Positions 20,280-29,079 of a stretch of DNA of 64,000 nucleotides are shown one piece after another; the stretch's first letter is position 1, and each line of letters opens with the position of its first letter. The stretch spans positions 1 to 64,000 of the forward strand of contig CALQQB010000008.1 of the NCBI GenBank assembly GCA_943332615.1, in the 5' to 3' direction. This stretch comes from Phenylobacterium deserti (GTDB lineage Bacteria > Pseudomonadota > Alphaproteobacteria > Caulobacterales > Caulobacteraceae). The notes beneath the pieces are model-generated. The model saw only the letters and a list, made by a program, of their open reading frames with translations, ran no database searches and was not told the DNA's origin. A program made the position numbers and the translations under genes.

Positions 20280-21452
20280 CTAATCCATGAGTTGCTTGTC
20301 GACGCCGAGGCTGGCTTCGAAGTCCTGCAGCACGTCCATCAATTCCAGGGCTGTGGCGGCCAGAGGCCGGCCTCTGGGGAACTGATAGCGCCAGTAGGTA
20401 GCGATGTGGCTGACCAGGCCGCAGCCTTCGCCGAGGGTCAGAAACATCTCCGGTGACTTCAGCAGGAAGTCGCGGAAGGCGATGGCGTTGCCCTGGATGG
20501 TGAGCTGGCTGAAGACCTCGTCGTAGACGCCGAGTTGGCTCATGACGCTCTTGACCTGCCGCTCCATCTTATGGCGCAGGCGGATCTTGGTGCTTTCCAG
20601 CTCGGACGCGGTCTCGGAATCGATGGAGCCGGTGACGCGCACGCGGCCCAGTTCCATGAACACGTCCCGCAGGTTGGCCCAGAGGGTATTCAGCACCCAT
20701 TTGTAGTAGAGAAAACCCTTCCAGGCGAAGATTCCCTCCTTGTAGTTCTCCTTCTCCAGGCGGAGCGTGAGGCGCAAGGGCTCAAGGCGCTCGTCCGTAC
20801 GCGCTGAAAGCAGGGCCTCGACGAGGCGGGCGACATTGCCCTCCATCCCATCGGTGTCGCGGTAGGCGAGCTCTATCAACTTTGAGATTTCAGCACCCAC
20901 GAAGCGCTGCATGCGCGCCAGGTCCGGGGCGGAGATCTCAAAGTGGCTGGCGCTGATCTCGAATCCGCGCCGCTTCATGTGCTCGCGCAGCAGGAAGGGA
21001 TCCAGCGATGGCAGTTCGTCTATGGCCTCCAGCACGGCCACGTCGCGGGGCAGGTCAGGCGCCTCGCCGCGCAGCTCCTCGAAGACGTCGAGCCAGCCCC
21101 GTTCGGAGACAAACAGCGAGCGGCCGCCCAGGCCCAGGTCCGAGCGCTCGAACGGGATGATCAACTTGGTGGCGGTGTAGCGCAGGCGATCGAAGGACTC
21201 GCGTTCGGAATCCCGCAGCCGATGGCGCACGATCACCGCCCCGTTCAGGGTCGAAGCGAGGAAGAAGGGCGACTTTCTGTGCTCCGGGTTATCGACGTTG
21301 CGGTTGGCGAGCGCGGCGAGGTTGAGGACACGGCTGGTCGATGCGGTCTTTTCCAGACCGCGCAGGCTTCTGAAGGTCCTGTCGGACGACTTACCCACGT
21401 CTCTTTTGCTCCCGGGGAACGCGAGCCAACGGGAGAGGAGGCCGCGAATCAA
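20280..21452 (-). CDS. Uncharacterised cytoplasmic protein
   Basis: A 390-residue protein with no signal peptide or membrane segment and no family that can be named. It is rich in charged helices: the N-terminal part has SFFLAST-like KSPFFLASTLNGAVIVRH and LRYTATKLIIPFERSDLGLGG, the middle AYRDTDGMEGNVARLVEALL, and a long helical region YKEGIFAWKGFLYYKW, with a probable coiled stretch around SETASELESTKIRLRHKME. The reading frame is long, uninterrupted and in typical codon use, so it is a real gene. The flanking gap before the SPOR gene on the other strand is 279 bases. Confidence 0.8.
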   Translation of the reverse strand: MIRGLLSRWLAFPGSKRDVGKSSDRTFRSLRGLEKTASTSRVLNLAALANRNVDNPEHRKSPFFLASTLNGAVIVRHRLRDSERESFDRLRYTATKLIIPFERSDLGLGGRSLFVSERGWLDVFEELRGEAPDLPRDVAVLEAIDELPSLDPFLLREHMKRRGFEISASHFEISAPDLARMQRFVGAEISKLIELAYRDTDGMEGNVARLVEALLSARTDERLEPLRLTLRLEKENYKEGIFAWKGFLYYKWVLNTLWANLRDVFMELGRVRVTGSIDSETASELESTKIRLRHKMERQVKSVMSQLGVYDEVFSQLTIQGNAIAFRDFLLKSPEMFLTLGEGCGLVSHIATYWRYQFPRGRPLAATALELMDVLQDFEASLGVDKQLMD

Positions 21453-21731
21453 TCAACTGTAAGCCGTGGTGTGTAACCGGCGTCTAAATCTCGTGCGTCG
21501 ATGGCGGGCTGTATTTTCAGTCTGCGGTCCCTGAGCCAAAATCATCGGAAATCGCGTCCTCTTCGGAAGTACATGCGACAAAGTGGTGCGGGCGGGAAAA
21601 CGGCGGTCTCCCAACGCAACCGATGCGCGACCCCTGACCCGCCCGCGCGGCACGGAGTCCTTGCCACGGCGCGGGTTCTTACACAGGTTGCGCTGGTGAT
21701 CGGACGAGGGGGCAGGGCGATTCTTGGGGCG

Positions 21732-22679
21732 ATGCGGCAGTCGGCGATGATGGTCGCCCGGCCTGTGGGTGTTGGGCTGCTGAGCCTTGGGCTGACGGTG
21801 GCCGCGCTCACGACTCCTGCGCTGGCGCAGGCTTCTCCCTCGTTTCCGTCCGCGTTCGAGCGCGAGGCCCTGCTCGCCTGGCTGGGCCGCGAGACGGACA
21901 TCACGCCGGAGCGCGTGGTGGCGGTGACGCCGCAGGCGGTGACCGCCGTGGTGTCCAGCTTCCCCGCCGCCGCCAATCAGGGTCCGCGCCTGGTGATCCG
22001 CGCCGAGGCCCTGAGCCCCGAGACCCATGCCCGTACCGGGGCCTTGTCATGGCACGTTTCGATGACCGCCGATTGCGCGGGCCACCGCGTGCGGATGGGC
22101 GAGACCACGGGTTATCCCGAACGCAATCTGCTGGGCGGACGGCGCGTACTGCGACCGGCCGAGTCGGACTGGCGGGTTCCAGAGGCGGGCACCGCCCTGG
22201 ACAATGCTTGGCGCATGGCCTGCGATCCGCGTTTCCTGGGGCCCTTCCAGGATCCCGCCACGCGGATCTCGCAGATCGATGCGCCGGCGCCCGAAGCCGC
22301 GGCGCCCTTGGCCGCCACATCACCGCCGGCCACCGCCGAGCCGGTCAAAGCGCCGCCGCGCCCACGTCGCCCTTCTGCTCCCCCTTCTGCTCCCCCTTCT
22401 GCCCCCCCTCCTGCCATGACACCCGCCCCGATCGCACCACACGTGGGCGGCCTCGCCGTGCAGATTGGGTCGTTCCCCGACAAGGCTTCGGCCACTGCGG
22501 CGCTGGTCGCTCTGGGTGATGGACGATCCCACGCGCTCGAACAGGCGGTGGTGAATGGCCGCACCTGGTATCGCGCGGTGGTCAGCGGCTTTGCGAACGC
22601 CGGCGAGGCGAACGACTACTGCGCCCGGCGGCGAGCGGCGGGTGGCGGCTGCCTCGTCCGTGGCGCACCGCGCGTTTAG
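21732..22679 (+). CDS. Secreted SPOR-domain protein
   Basis: A 315-residue envelope protein with an N-terminal signal peptide (VGLLSLGLTVAALTTPALAQ), an uncharacterised periplasmic domain of about 190 residues with two cysteines (TADCAGH, MACDPRF), a Pro/Ala linker, and a C-terminal SPOR domain (LAVQIGSFPDKASATAALVAL ... GRTWYRAVVSGF). SPOR domains bind denuded peptidoglycan glycan strands, often at the division site. The linker contains three 12-base tandem repeats encoding PSAP units (about 22371-22406). ATG 21732 was chosen because it directly precedes the signal peptide; the frame is open further upstream. Confidence 0.85.
   Translation: MRQSAMMVARPVGVGLLSLGLTVAALTTPALAQASPSFPSAFEREALLAWLGRETDITPERVVAVTPQAVTAVVSSFPAAANQGPRLVIRAEALSPETHARTGALSWHVSMTADCAGHRVRMGETTGYPERNLLGGRRVLRPAESDWRVPEAGTALDNAWRMACDPRFLGPFQDPATRISQIDAPAPEAAAPLAATSPPATAEPVKAPPRPRRPSAPPSAPPSAPPPAMTPAPIAPHVGGLAVQIGSFPDKASATAALVALGDGRSHALEQAVVNGRTWYRAVVSGFANAGEANDYCARRRAAGGGCLVRGAPRV
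22371..22406 (+). repeat. Three 12-base tandem repeats in SPOR linker
   Basis: Three near-identical units of CCTTCTGCTCCC lie head to tail in frame and encode Pro-Ser-Ala-Pro repeats in the linker before the SPOR domain. Such a repeat can change copy number by slippage in 4-residue steps, altering linker length without shifting frame. Confidence 0.7.
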
Positions 22680-22768
22680 GGGCCTCCACCGTCGTGGTCG
22701 CGAAAAGGCCACAGCGGCGCCGTTGACTTCCGGTCGCGCGCGAATGTGTATGCGCATCTGGGACGCGT

Positions 22769-23134
22769 ATGTTTGCAACCATGAGACACGTTTTGATGAG
22801 CCCGTTGAGCGGGCTGATCGCCACCGCGGCGGCCGTCGTGCTGGCGATCACCCTCGGCGTGGCGTCGTCCAGCTGGGAGACCAAGCGGGAACGCTATGAG
22901 GCGCGCATCATGGAGCTGACCCAGGCGTCCGAACGGGTGCAGTCGACCCTGCGAACCGATGTGGCGACCTGCCACGCGGCCGGCGAGGCGAGGCGCCTTG
23001 CCACCGAGGGTGGCCCGGCCGTCGCGTTGACCTCGCTCGGCGCACGCAAGCTGCTGGAGCAGCAACCGGAAGGGATTGACGCCTGCGCCCGCATGGAGAG
23101 CGCCGACCGGGCGGTGCTGTCGAATCTCAAGTGA
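22769..23134 (+). CDS. Small inner-membrane protein, inner-spanin-like
   Basis: A 121-residue protein with one N-terminal membrane helix (LIATAAAVVLAITLGVASS) followed by a charged helical, coiled-coil-like region (WETKRERYEARIMELTQAS) that would lie in the periplasm, and two cysteines. The start could be ATG 22769 or ATG 22790. Its stop overlaps the ATG of the next gene (TGATG). Size, topology and coupling to a proline-rich lipoprotein match the architecture of phage inner spanins (Rz), but no sequence match to a known spanin is recognised, so function is a hypothesis. A TTGACT hexamer lies about 40 bases upstream. Confidence 0.75.
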   Translation: MFATMRHVLMSPLSGLIATAAAVVLAITLGVASSSWETKRERYEARIMELTQASERVQSTLRTDVATCHAAGEARRLATEGGPAVALTSLGARKLLEQQPEGIDACARMESADRAVLSNLK

Positions 23135-23490
23135 TGAGCGCACGACCGGTTCGGATGATCCTGCTGGTCGGGATCGCGGTGTTTGCGCTCGCAGCCTGCC
23201 AGAGCCTCTCCGCCAGGAAGCCACCCCCGAAGCCCGGCGTGATCCCGCCGGCCCCCGTGCAGACCATCTCCCGGCCGCCGCCACCGGTTCCAACGCCCCC
23301 GCCCCCGCTGCCGGCGCCGAAGGCCTGCGTGCCCAAGACCCTGGGGCTGCCGCCGCACTATCCCGACACCGACGCGGCCCTGCGCGCGGCCGGGGGTGCG
23401 GCCGACCGCTACCAGCTGCTCGCCGCCGGCCGCATCCTGCGCCAGCAGCGGCTGGAGGATCTGGAACGCGTGATCGCCGGCTGCCGCTAA
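23134..23490 (+). CDS. Small proline-rich lipoprotein, outer-spanin-like
   Basis: A 118-residue lipoprotein: hydrophobic signal MILLVGIAVFALAAC with a lipobox whose Cys would be lipidated after cleavage. The mature protein starts QSLSARKPPPKPG and has a proline-rich stretch PPPPVPTPPPPLPAPK, then a helical C-terminus with LAAGRILRQQRLEDLERVI. The ATG overlaps the preceding stop by one base. The pair (single-pass membrane protein then proline-rich lipoprotein) resembles phage Rz/Rz1. The helical C-terminal region is longer than in most Rz1 proteins, which is why a chromosomal envelope role remains possible. Confidence 0.75.
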   Translation: MSARPVRMILLVGIAVFALAACQSLSARKPPPKPGVIPPAPVQTISRPPPPVPTPPPPLPAPKACVPKTLGLPPHYPDTDAALRAAGGAADRYQLLAAGRILRQQRLEDLERVIAGCR

Positions 23491-23666
23491 ACGCTGATCG
23501 GCACGGTGCTGAGCTCGTATAGCCGGCGGCGCCACTGCCGGTGAGGCTGGAGGTCATGGCGACGATCTGGGTGGCGGTGTTGTCGCCGAACACTCCGCCG
23601 CTATGCGAGATCGAACGAAGGGAAGGTGTCCCGGCCGTGTCTCAAGGCGCCTCCAGAACGAGAAAC

Positions 23667-23690
23667 GCCCCGGCCTTGCGGCCGGGGCGC
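23667..23690 (-). terminator. Rho-independent terminator of TonB receptor gene
   Basis: Read on the minus strand, the stem CGCCCCGGCC pairs perfectly with GGCCGGGGCG across a GCAA tetraloop, followed by TTTCTCGTTCT. It lies about 30 bases beyond the stop codon of the receptor gene at 23719. Confidence 0.85.
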
Positions 23691-23718
23691 TGCATCGTCG
23701 AGCCCTTGCGGGAGGCGG

Positions 23719-26322
23719 CTAGTAGCGCATCTGAAGTTCGATGCCGTAGCTGCGCGGCGGCACGTAGGACACCGTCTGGTTGACGAAGCCGATGGTGCCG
23801 GGCAAGCCGGTCGAAACGCGGCCGCCGCTGATGCCGGCGGACCCACGCTGGTCGAACACGTTCTTCAGATAAGCGATGGCGGTGAACTTGCCCTTGGTGT
23901 CGTTGAACAGCAGGCGGGCGTCGGTCTGGCCGTAGCTCTTGGCCTTGCTGTAGTAGCGGTTGAACACCGAATAGTAGGTCGCGTCCCGCCACACGTAGGA
24001 CACCGAGGCCGAGATGCTGCCCGGCTCAAGTTCCCAGGTGTAGTTGCCGTTGACCGTGACCCGATGCGGGGTCGATGACGGCAGGGTCTGGCCCTTCAGG
24101 TCCTGGTTCAGCGAACCGGTGGCCGGCAGCGGCGACAGGTTGCCCGCAAGTTGGGCTTCCGGCTGCACGCCGCGGGGGTCTTCCGGGTCCTGGTAGCAGC
24201 AGCCCTCACGGACCTCAGCCTTCAGGTAGGAGTAGTTGGCCAGGATCTGCAGGTGGTCGATAGGCTGCCAGACCGTCTCGAATTCGGCGCCGTAGTTGCG
24301 GGCCTTGGGCAGGTTCACGAACAGGGTCTGGTTGGCGCCCAGCGTGGTGTTGAACGAACTCACCGGAATCTGGATGTCCCGATAGTCGTAGTAGAAGAAC
24401 GACGCGTTGACCTGGAGGCGGCCGCCAAAGCTCTTCTTGGTGCCGAGTTCGTAAGCGTTGATTTTCTCGTCTTCTGTGGTGACGAAGGTGTTCAGCGTCG
24501 TCGTGCCGGAGTTGAAGCCCCCCGCCTTGTAGCCGCGCGAGTACTTCGCATAGACCAGCGTGTCCGCATCGGGCTTCCAGTCGAGGCCCAGGGTGCCGGT
24601 CACCGCGCTCCAGTTGTTCTTCAGCTGGCGGTGGCGGATGCCGGTGGTCGGGTCAGTGTAGATGCCGGCGACGCCGCCCACGACCGACTTGTCGGTGACC
24701 TGCACGCCATTGATGGTCGAGAAGCCCGGCGAGAAGGCGTTGGTGCCGTCCACCGGACGGTTGGTCAGGGTGCTGATCGGGCAGTTCGCGGTATAGATGC
24801 AGAGCAGGCGCGCGCCCTCGAACGACCGCTTACTGTCGTAGGTATAGCGCAGGCCGGCGGTCAGCTTGAGGGCTTCGGTCGCCTGCCAGTCGATCTGGCC
24901 GAACGTCGCGTAGGATTCGCTGACGTTCTCCGAGGTGCCGTATGCGTAGCGGCGCAGCGGATTGGGGGCCATGGCCACACCGGTCTGACCGGTCGGGCTT
25001 TCGAACCGCGCGTCATCCGGGTAGCGGGCGTCCGACAGAGTGTAGTTGGAGTTCTCCCGGTACTGGTAGAGGCCGACCAGCCACTGCACCGGGCCGTCCG
25101 ACGTCGAAACGAAGTTCAGCTCGTTCGAGAACCAGGTGACTTCTTCTTGGTACTGGTTGTGCTGCCGCGGGAAGTAGACGGCGTTCGTGGTCTGGCCTGG
25201 GATCAATGCCGTGGTCGGGCCGCGGGCCGGGATCGGCAGGAAGAACGGCGCCTGGCGCGAGGTGCCATCAAGGTCGGTCTGCAGACGGTAGTCGTAGTAG
25301 GTCAGGCCGGTCACATACTTGACGTCGAAGCCGTCGAAGTGGGCCGTGGCGTTGATGGTGTAGGTGTTGCTTTCGAGGTTGATGTAATTCCCATCATCCG
25401 TGTTGAAGCACAGTTGGCAGGTGTTGCCCGGCAGGCTCGGGCTGAGGCCAAACGCGGCGGAGTTGGGCGTCAGCGAGGCCGTGAGCGGGCTGGTCACGTC
25501 GCGGATGCCGTAGGCGGCTGTGGTGCGGCCGCCGGGGCCGCGGCCCAGGGTGTGCCACTCGGTGGTATTGGCCTTCGCCCACCATTCGAACTTGTCGTCG
25601 GCCAGCTTGCCGTCGAGCTGAACTTCGCCGGTCCAGTAGGTGCCGCGGTCGCCCTCGTCCTTACCGTTCGGGTTAAGGTTGGTGAAGATGCCCTTGCCGA
25701 TATTGCTCCAGGTCGCAACCGCGCGGCCCCGGATGTTGCCGAACAGCGGGCCGGAGATCGCGGCTTCGCCGATCTTCGTGTCGCGGCTGCCGTACGTGGC
25801 GCGCACCTCGGCGTAGAGGTCGTCCGTCGGGCGCTTGGAGATGATGTTCAGCGCGCCGCCGACGGCGTTCTTGCCATAGAGGGTGCCCTGCGGGCCGCGC
25901 AGCACTTCCGTACGCTCGATGAACAGCGTGGAGCCGGCGAAGGCCGTCACCGACGAGGTGTAGAAGCTGTCGCTGTAGAGGGCGACGCCGCCTTCGACCG
26001 AGCGGTTGTTGGAGAAGCGGCCGATGCCGCGCAGCGCGATCCGGTCGTTGTTGGTGGAGTAGGACAGACCCGGCGTGAAGTTGGTCAGATCCTGCACCGA
26101 GTTGATGCCGACCAGTTCGCGGCGCTCGTCGGTGAAGGCCGAGATGGCGATCGGCACGTCCTGCAGCGACTGCTCGCGCTTTTCGGCCGTGACCACGAGC
26201 TCTTCGATCTCGTTTGACCTAGAGGCCGGGGCGGTCGCGGTCTGGGCAAAGGCCATGCCCGACGTGAAGGTCGCCGCGCAGACGCACGACAGCAGAATGG
26301 TTTTTCTAGAGATCACCAGCAT
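23719..26322 (-). CDS. TonB-dependent receptor
   Basis: An 867-residue outer-membrane receptor: signal peptide (LLSCVCAATFTSGMAFAQ), TonB-box region EIEELVVTAEKREQSLQDVP at about residue 40, plug domain with TEVLRGPQGTLYGKNAVGG, and a beta barrel ending in YGIELQMRY with the C-terminal aromatic residue expected for barrel insertion. This is the sub-type with AEKREQSLQDVPIAI typical of caulobacterial and sphingomonad receptors for complex organic or iron substrates. A close CQLCF pair sits in an extracellular loop region. A strong terminator follows. The ligand cannot be assigned. Confidence 0.94.
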   Translation of the reverse strand: MLVISRKTILLSCVCAATFTSGMAFAQTATAPASRSNEIEELVVTAEKREQSLQDVPIAISAFTDERRELVGINSVQDLTNFTPGLSYSTNNDRIALRGIGRFSNNRSVEGGVALYSDSFYTSSVTAFAGSTLFIERTEVLRGPQGTLYGKNAVGGALNIISKRPTDDLYAEVRATYGSRDTKIGEAAISGPLFGNIRGRAVATWSNIGKGIFTNLNPNGKDEGDRGTYWTGEVQLDGKLADDKFEWWAKANTTEWHTLGRGPGGRTTAAYGIRDVTSPLTASLTPNSAAFGLSPSLPGNTCQLCFNTDDGNYINLESNTYTINATAHFDGFDVKYVTGLTYYDYRLQTDLDGTSRQAPFFLPIPARGPTTALIPGQTTNAVYFPRQHNQYQEEVTWFSNELNFVSTSDGPVQWLVGLYQYRENSNYTLSDARYPDDARFESPTGQTGVAMAPNPLRRYAYGTSENVSESYATFGQIDWQATEALKLTAGLRYTYDSKRSFEGARLLCIYTANCPISTLTNRPVDGTNAFSPGFSTINGVQVTDKSVVGGVAGIYTDPTTGIRHRQLKNNWSAVTGTLGLDWKPDADTLVYAKYSRGYKAGGFNSGTTTLNTFVTTEDEKINAYELGTKKSFGGRLQVNASFFYYDYRDIQIPVSSFNTTLGANQTLFVNLPKARNYGAEFETVWQPIDHLQILANYSYLKAEVREGCCYQDPEDPRGVQPEAQLAGNLSPLPATGSLNQDLKGQTLPSSTPHRVTVNGNYTWELEPGSISASVSYVWRDATYYSVFNRYYSKAKSYGQTDARLLFNDTKGKFTAIAYLKNVFDQRGSAGISGGRVSTGLPGTIGFVNQTVSYVPPRSYGIELQMRY

Positions 26323-26637
26323 AATTCCCCCAAGCCGAATTCATCTGAGCTAGCGCCTTAGCGCGCTTGAGTTTCGAAGTACCGGCATGGTGAGGGGCGC
26401 GTCAACAAGCCTTGACGTGTACGGAAACCGAATTCCGGCGACCGTGGAATTGAGGCCACGGTTTGGCGGACGTGTCGAAATCTCGCCACAGGTCCCGCAG
26501 TCGGCGGATCGGCCGACCTGAGATGTCATCAGACTGGGCCAGGCCGCGGCTGTCTACCGCCATGATCGGCGGGTCCGTGATTTTGACGCCGCGTGACCGC
26601 GCGGCGGGCGCCGGCGCCCTCACAACGGGCAGGTCGC
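26323..26637. other. Intergenic region, no gene recognised
   Basis: About 315 bases separate the TonB receptor start from the [14 protein letters not shown] gene end. It should hold the receptor promoter near its left side. On the minus strand an open frame reads through it, as the last part of a longer shadow frame (DSRGLAQSDDISGRPIRRL, WRDFDTSAKPWPQFHG), but it has no start or family match of its own. It might be an eroded coding remnant; nothing firmer can be said. Confidence 0.4.
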
Positions 26638-27645
26638 CTACTCCGACAGCTCCACCGCCTCGGTCTTGCCGCCATCCTTCTCGGTCTTGCGGGCGCCGGC
26701 CAGGATTCCGGGCAGGGCGTAGTTCCCTTCGTGGCAGGCGTATTCGTACATCGGGCCCTTGGTGCCGTTCAGGGCCATCTGGGCGCGCCAAGGCTGGGTG
26801 AAGACCTTGGGGTCATCGACGCGGAACTCGTAGAGGATCTGTTTGGCGGCTGTGCGGGTGAAGCGCTCGGTGACCCTGGCCTCGGGCGAGAGGAACAGGC
26901 TGGCGCCGAAATAGGGCCGCAGGGACTCGTCGGGGACGAAGTTGGTGGTCTCCACCACCAGGGTGTCGCCTTCCCACCAGCCGACAGAGTCGCCCATCCA
27001 GGTGCGGATGTCGGCTTTCGGGTGTTTGCGGTCGGTCAGGCGGATGATGCGCGCGTCGTGGTTCATCTCGACGACGATGGCCACGGCATCGCGCGACTGC
27101 TGAATCTGATAATTATTGTTGTAGAGCACGTTCAGCATCGGCGGGCCGGCGCTGGAGCCGAAGCCCAGGATGCAGCGCTCGCCCAGCGGGCGGACCTCGG
27201 GGCCATCGAAGTCGGTGCGGGCGCGGGTGAGGGTTTTGTCGAACAGCGCCTTGCCCGCCGGACTGTAGGGCAGCTTGCCGTCGGCGGGCTCGATCAGCCA
27301 GGAGGTGCGCACCTCGCCGCCGATGCGGCCATAGGCCGTGCCCGGGTCGATCCAGACCACGCCGTAGCCGCCGGGATCGTCGGCCTTGGGCGGGGCGCCG
27401 TCCTTGGGGTTGATCGGCTTGTTCCCCGCTTCCATAGCCTTGGCGCGCATCGCTTCGGCCGCCTGGGCCTGGGCTTCTGGAATCGTCAGGGTCTTGAAGT
27501 TCGGCGGCCGCTCCAGGCTGGTGAGCGAGGCGTTGGTCCAGACGCCTTCGAAGTCCGGCTGGCCGAAGGCGTTGCGGGGCGCCTTGTAGGCGGGCGGCGC
27601 GCCGGCGACCGCGGCGGTGGCCAGCAGGGCGAGGAACAGAGCCAT
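26638..27645 (-). CDS. Secreted protein of the YACHEGNY family (solitary copy)
   Basis: A 335-residue exported protein (signal MALFLALLATAAVAGA) of a family also present four times at 42560-46915. Shared landmarks are [20 protein letters not shown] at the mature N-terminus, [30 protein letters not shown] with YNNNYQI, a [18 protein letters not shown] segment, and [18 protein letters not shown] near the end. This copy lacks the CGYN cysteine of the others, having YGVVWIDPGT instead. No catalytic role is known to me for this family. The ATG at 27645 lies 2 bases after the serine hydrolase stop, with AGGAAAG upstream, so the two form an operon. Confidence 0.85.
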   Translation of the reverse strand: MALFLALLATAAVAGAPPAYKAPRNAFGQPDFEGVWTNASLTSLERPPNFKTLTIPEAQAQAAEAMRAKAMEAGNKPINPKDGAPPKADDPGGYGVVWIDPGTAYGRIGGEVRTSWLIEPADGKLPYSPAGKALFDKTLTRARTDFDGPEVRPLGERCILGFGSSAGPPMLNVLYNNNYQIQQSRDAVAIVVEMNHDARIIRLTDRKHPKADIRTWMGDSVGWWEGDTLVVETTNFVPDESLRPYFGASLFLSPEARVTERFTRTAAKQILYEFRVDDPKVFTQPWRAQMALNGTKGPMYEYACHEGNYALPGILAGARKTEKDGGKTEAVELSE

Positions 27646-27647
27646 GG

Positions 27648-28886
27648 TCAGGCTTTCCTGTCGGAGAGCGCGGCGTAGACCGCCTTGGGGCTGATGTCGC
27701 GGACGGCGGGGGTGCCGGCGCCGGGGACCGAGCCGTTGAGGTTCTGGATCATGCCCACGAAGACGATGTCGTTGGTCGGATCGATCCAGAACCAGGTGCC
27801 GAAGGCCCCGCCCCACCAGTAGCTGTCCTGGCCCTGTGGCAGACCGCTCTCGGCCGGGCGTTCATGGACGGCGAAGTCCATGCCGAAGCCCAGGCCCTTC
27901 TGCACCGGGCCGTAGAGATCGACGCCGACGCCGGGTTGCAGCACCGACTTGCGCATCAGCTTGACGGTCTCGGGCTTTAGCACCCGGGCGCCTTCCAGCC
28001 GGCCGCCCTGCAGCAGGGCCTGGCAGAAGCGGAAGTAATCCGGTGCGGTGGCCAGCAGGCCGCCGGACCCGGCCAGGAACCGGGGCTTGGCGGTAGCGAT
28101 GCGTTGCTCGCCGGCGGGGACGACCTTGTCCTCGGCATAGGTGTGGATGCGCACGACCCGCGCCGTCTTGGCCGGATCCACCCAGAACTGGGTGTCGGGC
28201 ATCTTCAGGGGGGTGAAGATATGCGCCTGGAAGTAGTCGGCCAGGTCCATGCCGGAGAGCTTCTGGACGATGTAGCCCTGGATATTCACGCAGGGGCCGT
28301 AGGACCAGTCGGTCCCCGGCTGGCTGTAGAGCGGCAGCTTGGCCAGCTTGTCGACCATGCCCTGCAGGTCGGTGGCGCCGAGCTGGGCGGGCTCATAGTT
28401 GGCGTTGGTCCCGAAGCCGGCCGTATGGCTCATCACCTGGGCCATGGTCATCGGCGTCTTCTGGTCGACCAGCGAGCCATCCGCGGCCTTGACCTTCAGC
28501 CCGGCGAACTCGGGGATGAACTTCGACACCGGATCGGTGAGCTTCCACTTGCCCTGTTCGTAGAGCTGCATCATCGCCACGCCCGTGATCGGCTTGGTCA
28601 TCGAGGCGATGCGGAAGATGGAGTCGATCGTGATGGGGGCCGGGCCGGAGGCGTCCTGTTTGCCGTAGGCGTCCAGGTTCACGACCTTGCCGTGCCGGGC
28701 CAGCAGGGTGACGACGCCGGCCAGCTTCTGGCTGTCCACCAGGCTGTGCATCTCGGCGTTCAGCTGGGCGATGCCGGCGGGCGTGAAGCCGGCCGAGGCC
28801 GCGGGTTGAACAGCGATCTTGGCCCAGGCCGGCAGGGCGGCGAACGCGGCGCCCGCGCCCAGCATCAGATGGCGGCGATTGAACAT
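27648..28886 (-). CDS. Class C beta-lactamase-like serine hydrolase
   Basis: A 412-residue exported hydrolase of the serine beta-lactamase/esterase superfamily. The N-terminus MFNRRHLMLGAGAAFAALPAWA is a signal peptide with a twin-Arg pair. The nucleophile motif SxxK is SMTK in FRIASMTKPITG at about residue 95. The second motif region reads DWSYGPCVNIQGYIV, and WWGGAFGTWFWIDP near residue 370 takes the place of the KTG-like strand. Such enzymes act as esterases, peptidases or lactamases; the substrate is unknown. It precedes and is probably co-transcribed with a [14 protein letters not shown] gene. Confidence 0.9.
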   Translation of the reverse strand: MFNRRHLMLGAGAAFAALPAWAKIAVQPAASAGFTPAGIAQLNAEMHSLVDSQKLAGVVTLLARHGKVVNLDAYGKQDASGPAPITIDSIFRIASMTKPITGVAMMQLYEQGKWKLTDPVSKFIPEFAGLKVKAADGSLVDQKTPMTMAQVMSHTAGFGTNANYEPAQLGATDLQGMVDKLAKLPLYSQPGTDWSYGPCVNIQGYIVQKLSGMDLADYFQAHIFTPLKMPDTQFWVDPAKTARVVRIHTYAEDKVVPAGEQRIATAKPRFLAGSGGLLATAPDYFRFCQALLQGGRLEGARVLKPETVKLMRKSVLQPGVGVDLYGPVQKGLGFGMDFAVHERPAESGLPQGQDSYWWGGAFGTWFWIDPTNDIVFVGMIQNLNGSVPGAGTPAVRDISPKAVYAALSDRKA

Positions 28887-29079
28887 TTTAGTGCCTCCCC
28901 ATGTCCCGGCCCGTCATCGGGGCTCTATTGGGGCGCAACATCGCCCTGCCGCGCAGTTTCGACCAGCCGTTTTGCCAGGATGTTTCGGCTAGCGTGTGCC
29001 GGGGCCCGCCGACTTGACGAGCTCGGGCGGGAAGGGACCCTGAGCCGCGCCGTCGCGCCGCCGCAGCATGGCGCGGCAA

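Noticed and set aside
22371-22406. Possible CRISPR-like repeat
   Set aside because: Units are 12 bases, contiguous and in coding frame; no spacers.
24151-26217. 688-codon plus-strand frame opposite the second TonB receptor
   Set aside because: No family features; the minus frame has signal, plug, barrel and terminator.
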